A stretch of DNA of 64,000 bases from Prochlorococcus sp. scB245a_520K10 (GTDB taxonomy: Bacteria; Cyanobacteriota; Cyanobacteriia; PCC-6307; Cyanobiaceae), in NCBI GenBank assembly GCA_000634515.1, contig JFNU01000202.1, forward strand, positions 62,001-126,000, written 5' to 3'. Under the pieces are notes generated by a model that ran no database searches, had not been told where the DNA came from, and worked only from the letters and a program-made list of their open reading frames with translations. Positions 12,512 to 22,237 of this stretch are shown here, in pieces (within the stretch, counting starts at the first letter, position 1; the number at the start of each line of letters is the position of its first letter). The position numbers were made by a program, and so were the translations under genes.

Positions 12512-12554
12512 TTATAACAATAAGTCTATATGAAAATATCAATATTTTTATATT

Positions 12555-12626
12555 GCCGGTATAGCTCAGCGGTAGAGCAACTGTCTCGTAAACAGTAGGT
12601 CGTTGGTTCAATTCCAATTATCGGCA
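12555..12626 (+). tRNA. tRNA-Thr (anticodon CGU)
   Basis: A complete 72-nt cloverleaf. The acceptor stem GCCGGTA pairs with TATCGGC (one G-U pair). The D arm contains GCTC/GAGC, the anticodon stem ACTGT/ACAGT encloses loop CTCGTAA with anticodon CGT, and the T arm GTTGG/CCAAT encloses TTCAATT. Discriminator base is A and the 3' CCA is not encoded. Anticodon CGU reads the Thr codon ACG. Confidence 0.97.
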
Positions 12627-12908
12627 TTTCAAAAGCATATTAAAAACAAGAATTATTTCTAGAGTTTCGCAACTAAAATATTATTTAAAGATTTTTTAGT
12701 ATCTCAGAAATTCTGTTTTATAAAAGTATTTACATTTTTTTGATAAAGAGTTTATGTCTTGCCAGCTAAATGGATTGACAAGTTACAACTACTAACAATC
12801 AAAGTCCTTATGTGATTTCTAATATTTGAAATTTGAAAAATTTTTATTAGTATTTTTTTAATATTTTAAATTTCGACAAATTAGTAATAAAGTAGTTAGA
12901 TTCTTAAA

Positions 12909-14555
12909 GTGACAGATTCATCTGAATTTCATAGCATGAATTTAAATTTTGGTTTCACAAAAATAAATAAAGAAAAATTCCAAAGGGAGAACTATGGAAA
13001 AATTCTTATTGTAAGACTTCCATGCAATCCAATATTTCCTATAGGACCTATTTACTTAGCAGACCATGTCCATAAATGTTTCCCAAATATTGAACAACAA
13101 TTTATTGATTTAGCAATAATCCCATCTAATAAAATCACCAAATATTTAACTAGAAAAATTGATCAATTTAGACCTCACCTAATAATATTTTCATGGAGAG
13201 ACATACAAATTTATGCACCGGTCGATGGCAGAAGCGGAAATCCCCTACAAAACTCTTTTGAGGTTTTTTACTCAAAAAATATCTTTAAAAAAATTAGAGG
13301 ATCTTGGGGAGGATTAAAATTAATTGCATCTCATTATGGAGAGATATATAGAAATACCTCTTTAGTTAAGATGGGACTCAAAAGAGCACAAAAATACAAC
13401 AAAGATGTAAAAGTAATTTTAGGAGGTGGAGCTGTTAGTGTCTTTTATGAACAATTAGGAAGTCTGCTTCCAAAAGGAACTATTATTTCTGTTGGAGAGG
13501 GAGAAAATCTCATAGAGAAAATTATTAGGGGTGATTCTATTGAGGAAGAAAGATGTTATTTAGCTGGACAAAAACCTCGGAACAAATTAATACATGAGCA
13601 ACCTTCAGGCACTCTTAAAACAGCCTGCAACTATAAATACATTAAATCAATATGGCCAGAATTTAATTGGTATATAGATGGTGGCGATTACTATGTAGGG
13701 GTTCAAACAAAAAGAGGTTGTCCACATAATTGTTGTTTCTGTGTTTATACAGTTGTGGAAGGGAAGCAGGTTCGCGTTAATCCTGTTAACGAAGTAATCA
13801 AGGAAATGAAGCAGTTATATGATCTTGGAGTTAGAGGATTTTGGTTTACAGATGCGCAGTTTATTCCAGCAAAAAAACACATCGAAGATGCAAAGACACT
13901 TTTGCAAGCTATCAAGGATCAAGGCTGGGACGATATTAATTGGGCTGCATACATCAGAGCAGATAATATTGATGCTGAGCTAGCTCAGCTTATGGTTGAT
14001 ACAGGTATGAGCTATTTTGAAATCGGTATCACTTCGGGCTCTCAAGAACTTGTTAGAAAAATGAGATTAGCTTATGACCTTGAAACTGTATTAAATAATT
14101 GCAGAATGCTAGTTCAATCGGGTTTTAAGAACCATGTTTCAGTCAATTATTCATTTAATGTTTTTGATGAAACGCCAAGCACCATAAGACAAACAATTGC
14201 TTACCATAGAGAATTAGAAAATATTTTTGGTGAAGGCTTAGTTGATCCTGCTATATTCTTTATAGGTTTGCAGCCTCACACTCTTCTTGAGCAGTATGCC
14301 TTAGATCATAAAATTTTGAAGCCGAATTATAATCCAATGAGCATGATGCCCTGGACAGCGCGAAAACTTCTATGGAATCCAGGCTCATTAGGCAAAAAAC
14401 TTGGTCAGGTTTGCTTAGAAGCTTTTGATAATCAAGAAGATGAATTCGGTAAAACAGTTATCAACATTCTTGAGAGAGAATATGGAAAGTCTTCCTTAAA
14501 AGAGTCATTAAAAGTCAGCCCCTTATCAGAAAGGAAATTAGCTCACTCTAAATAA
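12909..14555 (+). CDS. B12-binding-domain radical SAM protein, function unknown
   Basis: A 548-residue radical SAM enzyme of the B12-binding type (BchE/methyltransferase-like architecture). The N-terminal Rossmann-like part has RLPCNPIFPIGPIYLADHV (about residues 35-53) and a later VILGGGAVS segment. The [4Fe-4S] cluster motif CPHNCCFC (C-x3-C-x2-C, about residue 270) starts the radical SAM barrel, followed by FWFTDAQFIP and the region ending FEIGITSGSQELVRKM. No canonical DxHxxG cobalamin motif is evident, so actual B12 binding is uncertain. The start chosen is GTG at 12909; ATG at 12936 is an alternative. Convergent with clpS. The substrate is not known to me. Confidence 0.82.
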   Translation: MTDSSEFHSMNLNFGFTKINKEKFQRENYGKILIVRLPCNPIFPIGPIYLADHVHKCFPNIEQQFIDLAIIPSNKITKYLTRKIDQFRPHLIIFSWRDIQIYAPVDGRSGNPLQNSFEVFYSKNIFKKIRGSWGGLKLIASHYGEIYRNTSLVKMGLKRAQKYNKDVKVILGGGAVSVFYEQLGSLLPKGTIISVGEGENLIEKIIRGDSIEEERCYLAGQKPRNKLIHEQPSGTLKTACNYKYIKSIWPEFNWYIDGGDYYVGVQTKRGCPHNCCFCVYTVVEGKQVRVNPVNEVIKEMKQLYDLGVRGFWFTDAQFIPAKKHIEDAKTLLQAIKDQGWDDINWAAYIRADNIDAELAQLMVDTGMSYFEIGITSGSQELVRKMRLAYDLETVLNNCRMLVQSGFKNHVSVNYSFNVFDETPSTIRQTIAYHRELENIFGEGLVDPAIFFIGLQPHTLLEQYALDHKILKPNYNPMSMMPWTARKLLWNPGSLGKKLGQVCLEAFDNQEDEFGKTVINILEREYGKSSLKESLKVSPLSERKLAHSK

Positions 14556-14570
14556 TAAATTCATTTGTTT

Positions 14571-14888
14571 TTAATCTTCTTTTTCAATTGAACTAGAAAT
14601 TCCTTTCGATTTTAATGATTCTGAGTAGAATTCTGCCGGCTCTAAATCACAAACAATTACCAAACCTACTCCAGTATTGTGTGCCTCTAGCATTATGGCG
14701 ATAGCATCTTGTTCGCTTAATTGCGGCACAACTTCTCGTAGTGAAATAGCGACATACTCCATAGAATTAACTGGGTCATTATGAAGTAAAACCTTATATT
14801 TTGGAGATTTATTTTTTAATTCAGCAGGTTTCTTTTCAAGCACTGCCGAATTATTACTTACACTTTGTTCTAGCTTTATAGATAGCAT
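14571..14888 (-). CDS. clpS: ATP-dependent Clp protease adaptor ClpS
   Basis: N-degron adaptor that presents substrates with destabilising N-terminal residues to the Clp AAA+ chaperone. The 105-residue protein has a disordered N-terminal tail and the core KVLLHNDPVNSMEYVAISL, which forms the N-degron pocket with the ND pair and the Met. It continues with AIAIMLEAHNTGVGLVIVC, the helix/strand contacting ClpC. The sequence fits the ClpS1 type of cyanobacteria. The gene lies 31 bp downstream of dapL on the same strand. Confidence 0.94.
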   Translation of the reverse strand: MLSIKLEQSVSNNSAVLEKKPAELKNKSPKYKVLLHNDPVNSMEYVAISLREVVPQLSEQDAIAIMLEAHNTGVGLVIVCDLEPAEFYSESLKSKGISSSIEKED

Positions 14889-14919
14889 TAATTTTTTTGG
14901 AACTAAATGATACTTACGA

Positions 14920-16167
14920 TTATATATGAATTATTCTTTGCATTGCATCAATGACGTTTGATCTTGAGTTAAATGCTGACAAGCGGAAATAACCTTCTCC
15001 TGATAATCCAAATCCACTTCCAGGTGTGCCAACGACACTAACTTTTTGGAGAAGGAAATCAAAAAAATCCCAAGATGACATTTGATCAGGAACTTTAATC
15101 CAGATATAAGGAGCATTGTCCCCACCATAAACTTTATAGCCTGCAGTCTGAAGTTTATTTTTCATGATTTTTGCATTTTCCATATAAAAATCAATTAAAC
15201 CTCTTACTTCTTTCTTCCCTTCAAGAGAATAAACAGCCTCTGCTCCTTTCTGAACCACATAACTTACTCCATTAAACTTTGTAGATTGTCGCCTATTCCA
15301 TAGAGGCCATAAGTCTATTTCTTCATTTGTTGAGCTCAAACCTTTAAGGTTTTTAGGTATTACTGTAAAGGCACATCTAACTCCAGTGAACCCTGCATTC
15401 TTTGAAAAGGATCTAAATTCAATAGCACAATCCTTTGCTCCCTGAATCTCATATATTGAATGTGGAATATCATTATCTTGAATAAATGCTTCATAAGCTG
15501 CATCAAAAAGTATTAGAGATTTGTTTTCAAGAGCATAGTCAACCCACTTTTTTAATTCTTCTTTAGTAATAGTTGCTCCAGTTGGATTATTAGGAAAACA
15601 AAGATATAAAATATCAACTTTTTTTTCAGGTAGTTCTGGAAGAAAGTTATTCCCCTCGTTTATTGCAAGATATGTCAATCCTTGATAAGTACCATTTTCA
15701 AGCGCATCCCCAGTTCTGCCCGTCATAACATTACTATCCACATAAACAGGGTAAACAGGATCTGTTACAGCAATTGAATTATCTTTGCCAAGAATATCTA
15801 ATATATTGCTACTATCGCATTTAGATCCATCTGAAACAAAGATTTCTTCAGGTAATATTTGACAGCCTCTCGAAATAAAATCATGCTCAGATATTTTTTC
15901 TCTGAGCCAAGAATAACCTTGTTCTGGTCCATAACCTCTAAAACCTTCTATTGTGCCCATATCATTTAGAGCTTTGCCCATAGCCTCTATGCATGCTCTA
16001 GGTAATGGTTCTGTAACATCTCCTATGCCAAGTTTAATAATTTCAGCACTCTTATTTGATTGAGAATATATTTTTACCCTTTTAGCAATTTCAGGGAATA
16101 AATAGCCTGCTTTGAGTTTTAAATAATTTTCGTTTACTTGAACCACGTTAGAAAAAAATCTCACCAT
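14920..16167 (-). CDS. dapL: LL-diaminopimelate aminotransferase
   Basis: PLP enzyme converting tetrahydrodipicolinate directly to LL-diaminopimelate, the lysine/peptidoglycan route used in cyanobacteria and plants. Fold-type I aminotransferase signatures are visible: [15 protein letters not shown] with the PLP lysine, [11 protein letters not shown], and the C-terminal substrate-binding FRLSAFNSR. The longest frame gives 415 residues, but the usual N-terminus [20 protein letters not shown] is obtained from a GTG at 16144-16146. The real protein is therefore probably 408 residues (14920-16146). Confidence 0.94.
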   Translation of the reverse strand: MVRFFSNVVQVNENYLKLKAGYLFPEIAKRVKIYSQSNKSAEIIKLGIGDVTEPLPRACIEAMGKALNDMGTIEGFRGYGPEQGYSWLREKISEHDFISRGCQILPEEIFVSDGSKCDSSNILDILGKDNSIAVTDPVYPVYVDSNVMTGRTGDALENGTYQGLTYLAINEGNNFLPELPEKKVDILYLCFPNNPTGATITKEELKKWVDYALENKSLILFDAAYEAFIQDNDIPHSIYEIQGAKDCAIEFRSFSKNAGFTGVRCAFTVIPKNLKGLSSTNEEIDLWPLWNRRQSTKFNGVSYVVQKGAEAVYSLEGKKEVRGLIDFYMENAKIMKNKLQTAGYKVYGGDNAPYIWIKVPDQMSSWDFFDFLLQKVSVVGTPGSGFGLSGEGYFRLSAFNSRSNVIDAMQRIIHI

Positions 16168-16406
16168 TATTAGAATAATTGATTAACGTGCTTAAGTGGT
16201 GATTAGATGGTAAAATTATCTTAGTTATGGTTAATTTTAGAGATAATCATAGCTATGAATTCAATTTCAATTATTTCGAAAATCGTTTAAAGCTTTATAA
16301 ATAGTAGGATTCAATCCCTATTAATTTTATTAATTTAAAAAAGTACATAATACTAGCTATAAAAATTTGAATTATTTAAAGATAAAAATCTAATTCTTTA
16401 CTTTAG

Positions 16407-16429
16407 ATGATTTTCAAAATCCAAATCAT
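16407..16429 (+). promoter_or_regulatory. Hairpin just upstream of the rne start codon
   Basis: A perfect 7-bp inverted repeat ATGATTT/AAATCAT with a 9-nt loop, extendable by one G-U pair, ends about 14 nt before the rne ATG. It sits where the ribosome would bind, inside an otherwise featureless 276-bp leader/promoter gap. A regulatory role is inferred from position only. Confidence 0.4.
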
Positions 16430-16443
16430 TCAGAATCAATTAT

Positions 16444-18276
16444 ATGTCTCAGCAAATTATCATCGCTGAGCAGTCTCGAATTGCAGCACTACTCACAGAT
16501 GATCGAGTTGATGAATTAATCGTCGCACAAGGCCAATTTCAAATTGGTGATATTTTTTTAGGAACAGTTGAAAATGTTCTCCCTGGCATTGATGCCGCTT
16601 TCATAAATATTGGTGAGAGTGATAAAAATGGATTCATCCATGTATCAGATTTAGGTCCACTAAAACTCAAGAAGGGAACATTAGGAATAACTGAACTACT
16701 AGAACCTAAACAAAAAGTTCTTGTACAGGTAATTAAGGAGCCTACAGGATCTAAAGGTCCTAGACTTACCGGTAACATTTCAATACCTGGGAAGTACTTA
16801 ATATTTCAGCCATATGGCCAGGGAGTAAATATTTCCAGAAAAATCAATACAGAAACAGAACGAAACCGTTTAAAAGCTTTAGGAGTTTTAATTAAACCAA
16901 CTAGCACAGGTTTACTATTTAGAACAGAAGCAGAAAAGATTAAAGAAGAACTACTTATTGAAGATTTAGAAAATTTAATTCAAGAATGGGATAATATCTT
17001 ACAAGTTTCTGAGACTTTTAATCCACCAAATTTAATCAAAAGAGATGATAATTTCGCTCTTAAGATCTTAAGAGATCATATTAAATCATCCACTAAAACC
17101 GTAGTTATTGATAGTAAATTGTCAGTTGAGAGGGCAAAAGATTTTTTAACAAATTATGAATCTAATGTGGATATTGAATTTCATGATAAAGATTTAAACC
17201 AACATATTTTAGAAAAATACGAAATTAAGAAAACAATTCAAAAAGCTCTTCAACCGCGGGTGGATCTTCCTTCAGGAGGCTATATAATCATTGAACCAAC
17301 AGAAGCTTTAACAGTAATTGATGTAAACTCTGGATCATTTACAAGATCTGCTAACTCAAGACAGACTGTTTTGTGGACGAATTGCGAAGCAGCTATTGAA
17401 ATATCAAGACAAATGAAATTAAGAAATATTGGCGGAGTTATCGTAGTAGATTTTATTGATATGGAATCGAGACGAGATCAATTTCAGTTACTTGAACATT
17501 TTACTTCAGCAATAAAAGATGATTCTGCTAGGCCTCAGATAGCTCAGCTTACTGAATTAGGTTTAGTTGAGTTAACAAGGAAAAGACAAGGTCAAAATAT
17601 ATATGAATTATTCGGAAAAAAATGTTCTTCCTGCAATGGTACAGGCCATGTAGAAAATCAATTGAATTTTGAAATTTCTAATCTGCAACTTAAAAATATT
17701 GAAGAAAAGCCCTCTAAATCAAATAATATTAAATCTGTAGATGTAAGTTCTTCTAAATCAAATGTCAAGCAGGAAAAAATAGATGAAAAGGAATTACTTA
17801 ACACCAAGATTTTAAGTAAAGAGGATTCTTCTATTAAAAAAGAAAATGATAATGATGAATTGAATACATCAAATTCGAAAGAAAAAAATATAGTAACTGT
17901 TGATCTTACTAATGATGAAAAAATTGTTTTCAGTCACTTAGGTATTAATCCACTAATAAAGTTAGGGAAAGAATATCTAACTAGTAATAGTTTTGTGAAT
18001 TTGAAGGAAAATAGTAATAGTAAGGAAAAAGAAAAAACTATAGATAATAAAAAAACAACAACAGGAAAACGAGTCAAAAAAACGTCAAAATCTAGAGAAC
18101 TTGAAGGAATAGCGATTACTATCGAAGAAAATACAAATTCCAATGATGAAGCAACAAACAAAACTAATGAGAATGAAGAAGTTTTATCTTTAAATCAGAA
18201 GGATGAAATTGAACTAACAGATGAGATAAACAATGCAAGAAAAAAAAGAAGAAGATCTTCGGCAAGTATTGAATAA
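16444..18276 (+). CDS. rne: Ribonuclease E/G
   Basis: Endoribonuclease initiating mRNA decay and rRNA/tRNA processing. The 610-residue protein has an N-terminal S1 domain (about 35-120, with [15 protein letters not shown]) and catalytic aspartates in VIDVNSGSF (about 297) and VVDFIDM (about 340). The zinc-link CSSCNGTGH is at about residues 398-406. A low-complexity Lys/Ser/Asn/Glu linker follows, and the C-terminus carries RKKRRRSSA at residues 599-607. That nonapeptide matches the PNPase-binding tail described for cyanobacterial RNase E. The last 44 nt overlap rnhB in another frame. Confidence 0.96.
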   Translation: MSQQIIIAEQSRIAALLTDDRVDELIVAQGQFQIGDIFLGTVENVLPGIDAAFINIGESDKNGFIHVSDLGPLKLKKGTLGITELLEPKQKVLVQVIKEPTGSKGPRLTGNISIPGKYLIFQPYGQGVNISRKINTETERNRLKALGVLIKPTSTGLLFRTEAEKIKEELLIEDLENLIQEWDNILQVSETFNPPNLIKRDDNFALKILRDHIKSSTKTVVIDSKLSVERAKDFLTNYESNVDIEFHDKDLNQHILEKYEIKKTIQKALQPRVDLPSGGYIIIEPTEALTVIDVNSGSFTRSANSRQTVLWTNCEAAIEISRQMKLRNIGGVIVVDFIDMESRRDQFQLLEHFTSAIKDDSARPQIAQLTELGLVELTRKRQGQNIYELFGKKCSSCNGTGHVENQLNFEISNLQLKNIEEKPSKSNNIKSVDVSSSKSNVKQEKIDEKELLNTKILSKEDSSIKKENDNDELNTSNSKEKNIVTVDLTNDEKIVFSHLGINPLIKLGKEYLTSNSFVNLKENSNSKEKEKTIDNKKTTTGKRVKKTSKSRELEGIAITIEENTNSNDEATNKTNENEEVLSLNQKDEIELTDEINNARKKRRRSSASIE

Positions 18277-18850
18277 AGTATATGAAGTTGGAATGGATGA
18301 AGTTGGAAGGGGATCAATTTTTGGTCCAGTTTTTTCAGCAGTTGTGGTATTAACTGAAGAAAATAAGTTTACTCTAAAAAAATTTGGGGTAATGGATAGC
18401 AAAAAATTAACACCCGAAAAAAGAAACTTTCTTTTTCCAAAAATTTTATTACTTTCTACAGATTATGGAATTGGACAATCCTCTGTTAGAGAAATAGATA
18501 AGCTCGGCATCAGAGTTGCAACTGAACTCTCAATGTTAAGAGCTTTAAAAAAATTAAAAGAGAAACCATCTGAACTATTAATTGATGGACCATTGTTGTT
18601 AAGACCATGGAACGGAATTCAAAAAAATATAGTTTCAGGAGACTCGAAATTTACCTCAATATCTGCAGCGAGCATAGTTGCAAAAGTATCTCGCGATAAT
18701 CTAATGAAAAGTTTAGAAAAAAAATACTCAGGATACTTAATATTTAAAAATAAAGGATATGGTACGAAAGCGCATATTTCAAGTATCAAAGAAAATGGAA
18801 TAACTAATCTTCATAGGAAAAGTTTTTTAAAGAAATCAAATCTTATTTAA
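18233..18850 (+). CDS. rnhB: Ribonuclease HII
   Basis: Cleaves RNA in RNA-DNA hybrids and removes misincorporated ribonucleotides. The 205-residue protein has the catalytic [14 protein letters not shown] (Asp-Glu pair at about residues 22-23), DSKKL, ELLIDGP and SIVAKVSRD. The ATG at 18233 gives a 20-residue lead-in to the GMDEVGRG motif, as in other RNase HII proteins, and overlaps the rne 3' end by 44 nt in a different frame. TTG at 18269 or ATG at 18293 would shorten it unusually. Its end overlaps the convergent DUF1997 gene by 15 bp. Confidence 0.95.
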   Translation: MQEKKEEDLRQVLNKVYEVGMDEVGRGSIFGPVFSAVVVLTEENKFTLKKFGVMDSKKLTPEKRNFLFPKILLLSTDYGIGQSSVREIDKLGIRVATELSMLRALKKLKEKPSELLIDGPLLLRPWNGIQKNIVSGDSKFTSISAASIVAKVSRDNLMKSLEKKYSGYLIFKNKGYGTKAHISSIKENGITNLHRKSFLKKSNLI

Positions 18851-19354
18851 TTCACACCATTCCAAAAAATCTTTAACTAATTGCTGTTGAACTCTTGTCT
18901 TTATTCCCAATAAAATTCCATTTAATACCGAATGACCAGTAGATTCTAAAATTTTCTTTGGTACTAGTTTTAATAATGGGGGTTGACTTACAGATACCCC
19001 TAGAAGCGCCTCCCCTTCTAATCCAATATCAGTTGCTTCCAAATTCGCTTTCAAAATAAGATTGAAGTCATCTATTATTCCCAAACCATCCAATGTACTC
19101 TCAAGAGCACTCATTTTTAAAATTCCATCTTTATTTTCTACCGCAATTGAAACAACAGGGTTAATATCTAATTGGAAAACCTTAAAACTTGTTACTGTAT
19201 ACTTGTACCTACCTTCCCCTTCAGGTAATAATTTTTTGGAGTCTAGCATTGCTCCAACAACTCTTTCTTCTTCCAAAAGATACTTAGAAAGATATTCTTT
19301 ATTTCTTGTTACAGAAAGCTTTAGTTTCTGTTTAGCATCAAAAGACAATAGCAT
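18836..19354 (-). CDS. DUF1997 family protein
   Basis: A 172-residue protein of the DUF1997 family, found mainly in cyanobacteria and plastid-bearing organisms and without an established function. Recognisable segments are [46 protein letters not shown] and [27 protein letters not shown]. It has no transmembrane segment or signal peptide and looks like a single beta-rich domain with C-terminal helices. Convergent with rnhB and divergent from pheA. Confidence 0.8.
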   Translation of the reverse strand: MLLSFDAKQKLKLSVTRNKEYLSKYLLEEERVVGAMLDSKKLLPEGEGRYKYTVTSFKVFQLDINPVVSIAVENKDGILKMSALESTLDGLGIIDDFNLILKANLEATDIGLEGEALLGVSVSQPPLLKLVPKKILESTGHSVLNGILLGIKTRVQQQLVKDFLEWCELNKI

Positions 19355-19406
19355 TTTCTATATCCCTCCAATGCTTATTTGATCTCTTTTTTTCTTACAA
19401 TTAATC

Positions 19407-20252
19407 ATGCGCAAACAAGTTGCATATTTAGGCCCTAAAGGGACATACGCAGAAAAAGCAGCTCATATTTTATCAAAGCTTGCCAATTTTGATTCACCTA
19501 TATTTGTACCATGTAATGGGTTACATTCGGTCATTAAATCAATAGCGTACAACAATTGTGATGCTGCTGTAGTTCCTATTGAAAATTCTGTAGAAGGCGG
19601 AGTTACAGCTACCTTAGATGCCCTTTGGAAGTTTCCTGATATTTTTATCAATAAAGCAATTGTTTTGCCTATAAAACATGCATTAATTAGTGATGGAGAG
19701 CTTTCAATTATCTCAGAAGTACTATCTCATCCTCAAGCATTAGCTCAATGTTCAGAATGGTTATCTGAAAATCTTCCAAATGCAATCCCTCTTCCAACAA
19801 ATTCAACATCAGAGGCTGTCAATATGGTTAAAGGAAGTAAATTTAGAGCAGCTATTGGTTCGAAATCTTTAATTCAAATTGAAGGACTTAAAGAATTAGC
19901 CTTTCCTATAAATGATGTCCAAGGGAATTGCACAAGATTTGTCTTATTGAGCAAAGAATTAAGTTCTGATTCAGCAAATATTGCCAGTTTTGCTTTCTCT
20001 TTAATCTCAAATAAACCTGGTGCTTTGTTAGAAGCAATAAATCATATTGCAAATTATGGATTTAATATGAGTAAAATAGAATCAAGACCTTCTAAAAGAG
20101 AGTTAGGCGAATATATAATTTATATTGATTTAGAAATAAATAATCAAAATAATATTGAAAATCTTCGCGAATTAAAAAATCATCTAAAACCACTTTGCAA
20201 TAACTTCGTTGATTTTGGAAATTATTTTTCTGAAAATGTTGAACTAAATTAA
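19407..20252 (+). CDS. pheA: Prephenate dehydratase
   Basis: Converts prephenate to phenylpyruvate in phenylalanine synthesis. The 281-residue protein begins VAYLGPKGTYAEKAA, the family N-terminus. It has VPIENSVEGGVTATLD and the NCTRFVLL motif with the catalytic Thr-Arg-Phe at about residues 173-175. The C-terminal ACT domain (about 195-270) contains KPGALLEAINHI and IESRPSK, corresponding to the GALV and ESRP phenylalanine-binding motifs, so feedback inhibition is expected. There is no fused chorismate mutase. It lies 52 bp from the divergent DUF1997 gene. Confidence 0.96.
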   Translation: MRKQVAYLGPKGTYAEKAAHILSKLANFDSPIFVPCNGLHSVIKSIAYNNCDAAVVPIENSVEGGVTATLDALWKFPDIFINKAIVLPIKHALISDGELSIISEVLSHPQALAQCSEWLSENLPNAIPLPTNSTSEAVNMVKGSKFRAAIGSKSLIQIEGLKELAFPINDVQGNCTRFVLLSKELSSDSANIASFAFSLISNKPGALLEAINHIANYGFNMSKIESRPSKRELGEYIIYIDLEINNQNNIENLRELKNHLKPLCNNFVDFGNYFSENVELN

Positions 20253-20253
20253 T

Positions 20254-21183
20254 TTATCCTCTGCATTTATAGACTCCAAACTCCATTAAACCTTTTCTAA
20301 ATGCCCAATTCATAAGGAGTATAGTTGGGATCTCTCTAATTGACTTTACTAATGCTGAAGGTCCAAGTGACAAAATTGCAAAAGGCCTGCGTATGCCTTC
20401 AATAATCGAATCGTACCATGAAGGGTTTGTATAAGAATTCCAATTTTCAGAAATAACTCTTCCTGCACTATTTTTATTAGTCTTCAGAATATTACCGAAT
20501 TCATTAATGCTAATAAAATTAGGATGTACCCATTGTTCAAGTAATTGTTTAAGTACCAACCTCTCAATAAAAGATGGAGGATATGCCTTGAGATCCCTTG
20601 AGTTCCAATCAGCCAATGCCAAATACCCGCCAGGTCTCAAAGTTCTAAGCATTTCATCTGCAAACTTAGTTTTATCATTCATGTGTGCACCGGCCTCAAC
20701 ACTCCAAACGGCATCAAATGCTCCATCGTCAAATTTTAAATTCAATGCATCCATAACTTGGAAGTTGCAATTTAGTCCTGAAGGGGTAAGTTCTCTCGCT
20801 CTTTTTACTTGAGCAGGACTAATTGTGATTCCAGTAACATTAAAACCATAATATTTTGCAAGAATCCTTGAACTTCCTCCTATTCCACAACCCACATCCA
20901 GAATTCTGGAACCTTTTGGCAATTTATCTAAATCACTCCACTTTACTAACTGATGTACAAACTGAACTTTAGCCTTTCTAAAATCAATATTTTTATTTCC
21001 GGAGGGATAAAAACCCAAGTGGATATGTTCTCCCCACAACCTCTCAAGTAATTTATCTTGGGTCCAAGCATCATATGCAGAGGCTACTGTACCAGAAGAA
21101 ATGTATTTTCTGGCATTAATTCTCCAAATAATGCCTAAAATAAATAAAAGTAGTAAAAAAAAAAGTATAAATAATTCAAACAT
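20254..21183 (-). CDS. MPBQ/MSBQ methyltransferase (plastoquinone/tocopherol ring methylation)
   Basis: SAM-dependent methyltransferase of 309 residues resembling the cyanobacterial 2-methyl-6-phytyl/solanyl-benzoquinone methyltransferase (Synechocystis Sll0418 type). An N-terminal hydrophobic segment (FELFILFFLLLLFILGIIW) should anchor it in membrane. Family hallmarks are VASAYDAWTQDKLLERLWGEHIHLG, SAM motif I RILDVGCGIGGSSRIL, VTGITISPAQVKRA and VWSVEAGAHMNDK. The C-terminal segment SIREIPTILLMNWAFRKGLMEFG is also shared. The assignment rests on remembered family sequence. The ATG directly abuts the stop codon of the LON-domain gene upstream. Confidence 0.82.
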   Translation of the reverse strand: MFELFILFFLLLLFILGIIWRINARKYISSGTVASAYDAWTQDKLLERLWGEHIHLGFYPSGNKNIDFRKAKVQFVHQLVKWSDLDKLPKGSRILDVGCGIGGSSRILAKYYGFNVTGITISPAQVKRARELTPSGLNCNFQVMDALNLKFDDGAFDAVWSVEAGAHMNDKTKFADEMLRTLRPGGYLALADWNSRDLKAYPPSFIERLVLKQLLEQWVHPNFISINEFGNILKTNKNSAGRVISENWNSYTNPSWYDSIIEGIRRPFAILSLGPSALVKSIREIPTILLMNWAFRKGLMEFGVYKCRG

Positions 21184-21840
21184 TTAATTTTCTTTTATAT
21201 CAGGAAAACTTTCTTTCAAAGCTGTTCTAGCTGCAAGTTGTTTTCTTGTATGATCAAGCATTTCATATTCTCTTTGCAAACGAGTGTAAGTATTTCTTTC
21301 CTCTAGAAGTCTTTGCTGCTCTTCTGCAACAGGACCACCTAAATGAGCAGCAATCCAAAATGATAATTCCATAGGATTCTTTGGTAATTTTTCGGGTAGA
21401 TTTTTATTAGTATTTGTCAACTTACTTGTTAGATTAATAACATCATTAAGTGCTTCGGTGACTGAATCTTTTAGAGAATCTAATTTTTGGAGGTTATCAA
21501 TATTATCATCACTAACCCAGCTTACCATCGCTGAGCAAAATGGAGTTGAACGAATGATTTCTAAAACTTGAAATCTTTGCTGTCCAAGAGTGATAATGTT
21601 ACTTCTCCCATCCTCTGCAGTTTGATGTTTTATAATTTGTGCGCAACATCCAATATTAGCCATGCTTTTAGTGTTTGGGTCCCACTTTATGACTCCAAAC
21701 ATAGAGTCACTTTCGAGTACAGATTGAAGCATGATTCTGTATCTCGATTCAAAAATATGTAAAGGTAAAACTTCTTGAGGAAAAAGAACTACCTCTGGCA
21801 AAGGAAATAAAGGTAATTCCCTTACTGAGAGCTCTCCCAT
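21184..21840 (-). CDS. Stand-alone LON N-terminal-domain protein
   Basis: A 218-residue protein consisting of only the Lon N-terminal (PUA-like, substrate-binding) domain plus a helical C-terminal part. It begins MGELSVRELPLFPLPEVVLFPQ and has LPLHIFESRYRIML, both typical of this domain. Neither AAA+ nor protease domains are present. The C-terminal half is helical and charged (LLEERNTYTRLQREYEML). It lies between rpsJ (57 bp upstream) and the quinone methyltransferase (directly abutting) on the same strand. The biochemical role of such orphan LON-domain proteins in cyanobacteria is unclear. Confidence 0.85.
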   Translation of the reverse strand: MGELSVRELPLFPLPEVVLFPQEVLPLHIFESRYRIMLQSVLESDSMFGVIKWDPNTKSMANIGCCAQIIKHQTAEDGRSNIITLGQQRFQVLEIIRSTPFCSAMVSWVSDDNIDNLQKLDSLKDSVTEALNDVINLTSKLTNTNKNLPEKLPKNPMELSFWIAAHLGGPVAEEQQRLLEERNTYTRLQREYEMLDHTRKQLAARTALKESFPDIKEN

Positions 21841-21896
21841 TTAAACCTCATTAATATTTTTCTATTTTAAACAATTAATGTCTTATTCGGGATTTC

Positions 21897-22217
21897 TTAC
21901 AGTTTAACTTCTATATCTACACCACTTGGAAGATCCAACTTCATTAAAGCATCAATTGTTTTTGCAGAAGGACTATAGATATCGATTATTCTTCGATGAG
22001 TTCTCGTCTCAAAATGCTCTCTAGAATCTTTATCAACATGTGGTGACCTTAAAACACAATAGATTTTCCTTTTTGTAGGTAAAGGTATTGGACCTATTGC
22101 TGAGGCAGAAGTAGTATCAGCAGTTTGGATTATTTTATCGCAAGACAAATCAAGCATTCTTCTATCAAAAGCTTTTAGTCTTATTCTTATTTTTTGTTGA
22201 GCAATTGATGCAGTCAT
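21897..22217 (-). CDS. rpsJ: 30S ribosomal protein uS10
   Basis: Small-subunit head protein that also acts with NusB in antitermination. The 106-residue protein has [14 protein letters not shown] near the N-terminus, the loop [39 protein letters not shown] core in split form ([39 protein letters not shown]) and C-terminal [11 protein letters not shown]. In this genome it ends the str cluster rather than opening the S10 operon, the usual cyanobacterial arrangement. Confidence 0.97.
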   Translation of the reverse strand: MTASIAQQKIRIRLKAFDRRMLDLSCDKIIQTADTTSASAIGPIPLPTKRKIYCVLRSPHVDKDSREHFETRTHRRIIDIYSPSAKTIDALMKLDLPSGVDIEVKL

Positions 22218-22237
22218 AATTAAAAATTAATTTAAAT

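Noticed and set aside
12555..12626. tRNA-Thr as an integration site
   Set aside because: No partial duplicate of its 3' end was found nearby, and the flanking genes look like core genes.
12828..12874. Long AT-only stem (GAAATTTGAAAA / TTTTAAATTTC) before the radical SAM gene
   Set aside because: It consists almost only of A and T with a bulge, and such pairings are expected by chance in this composition.
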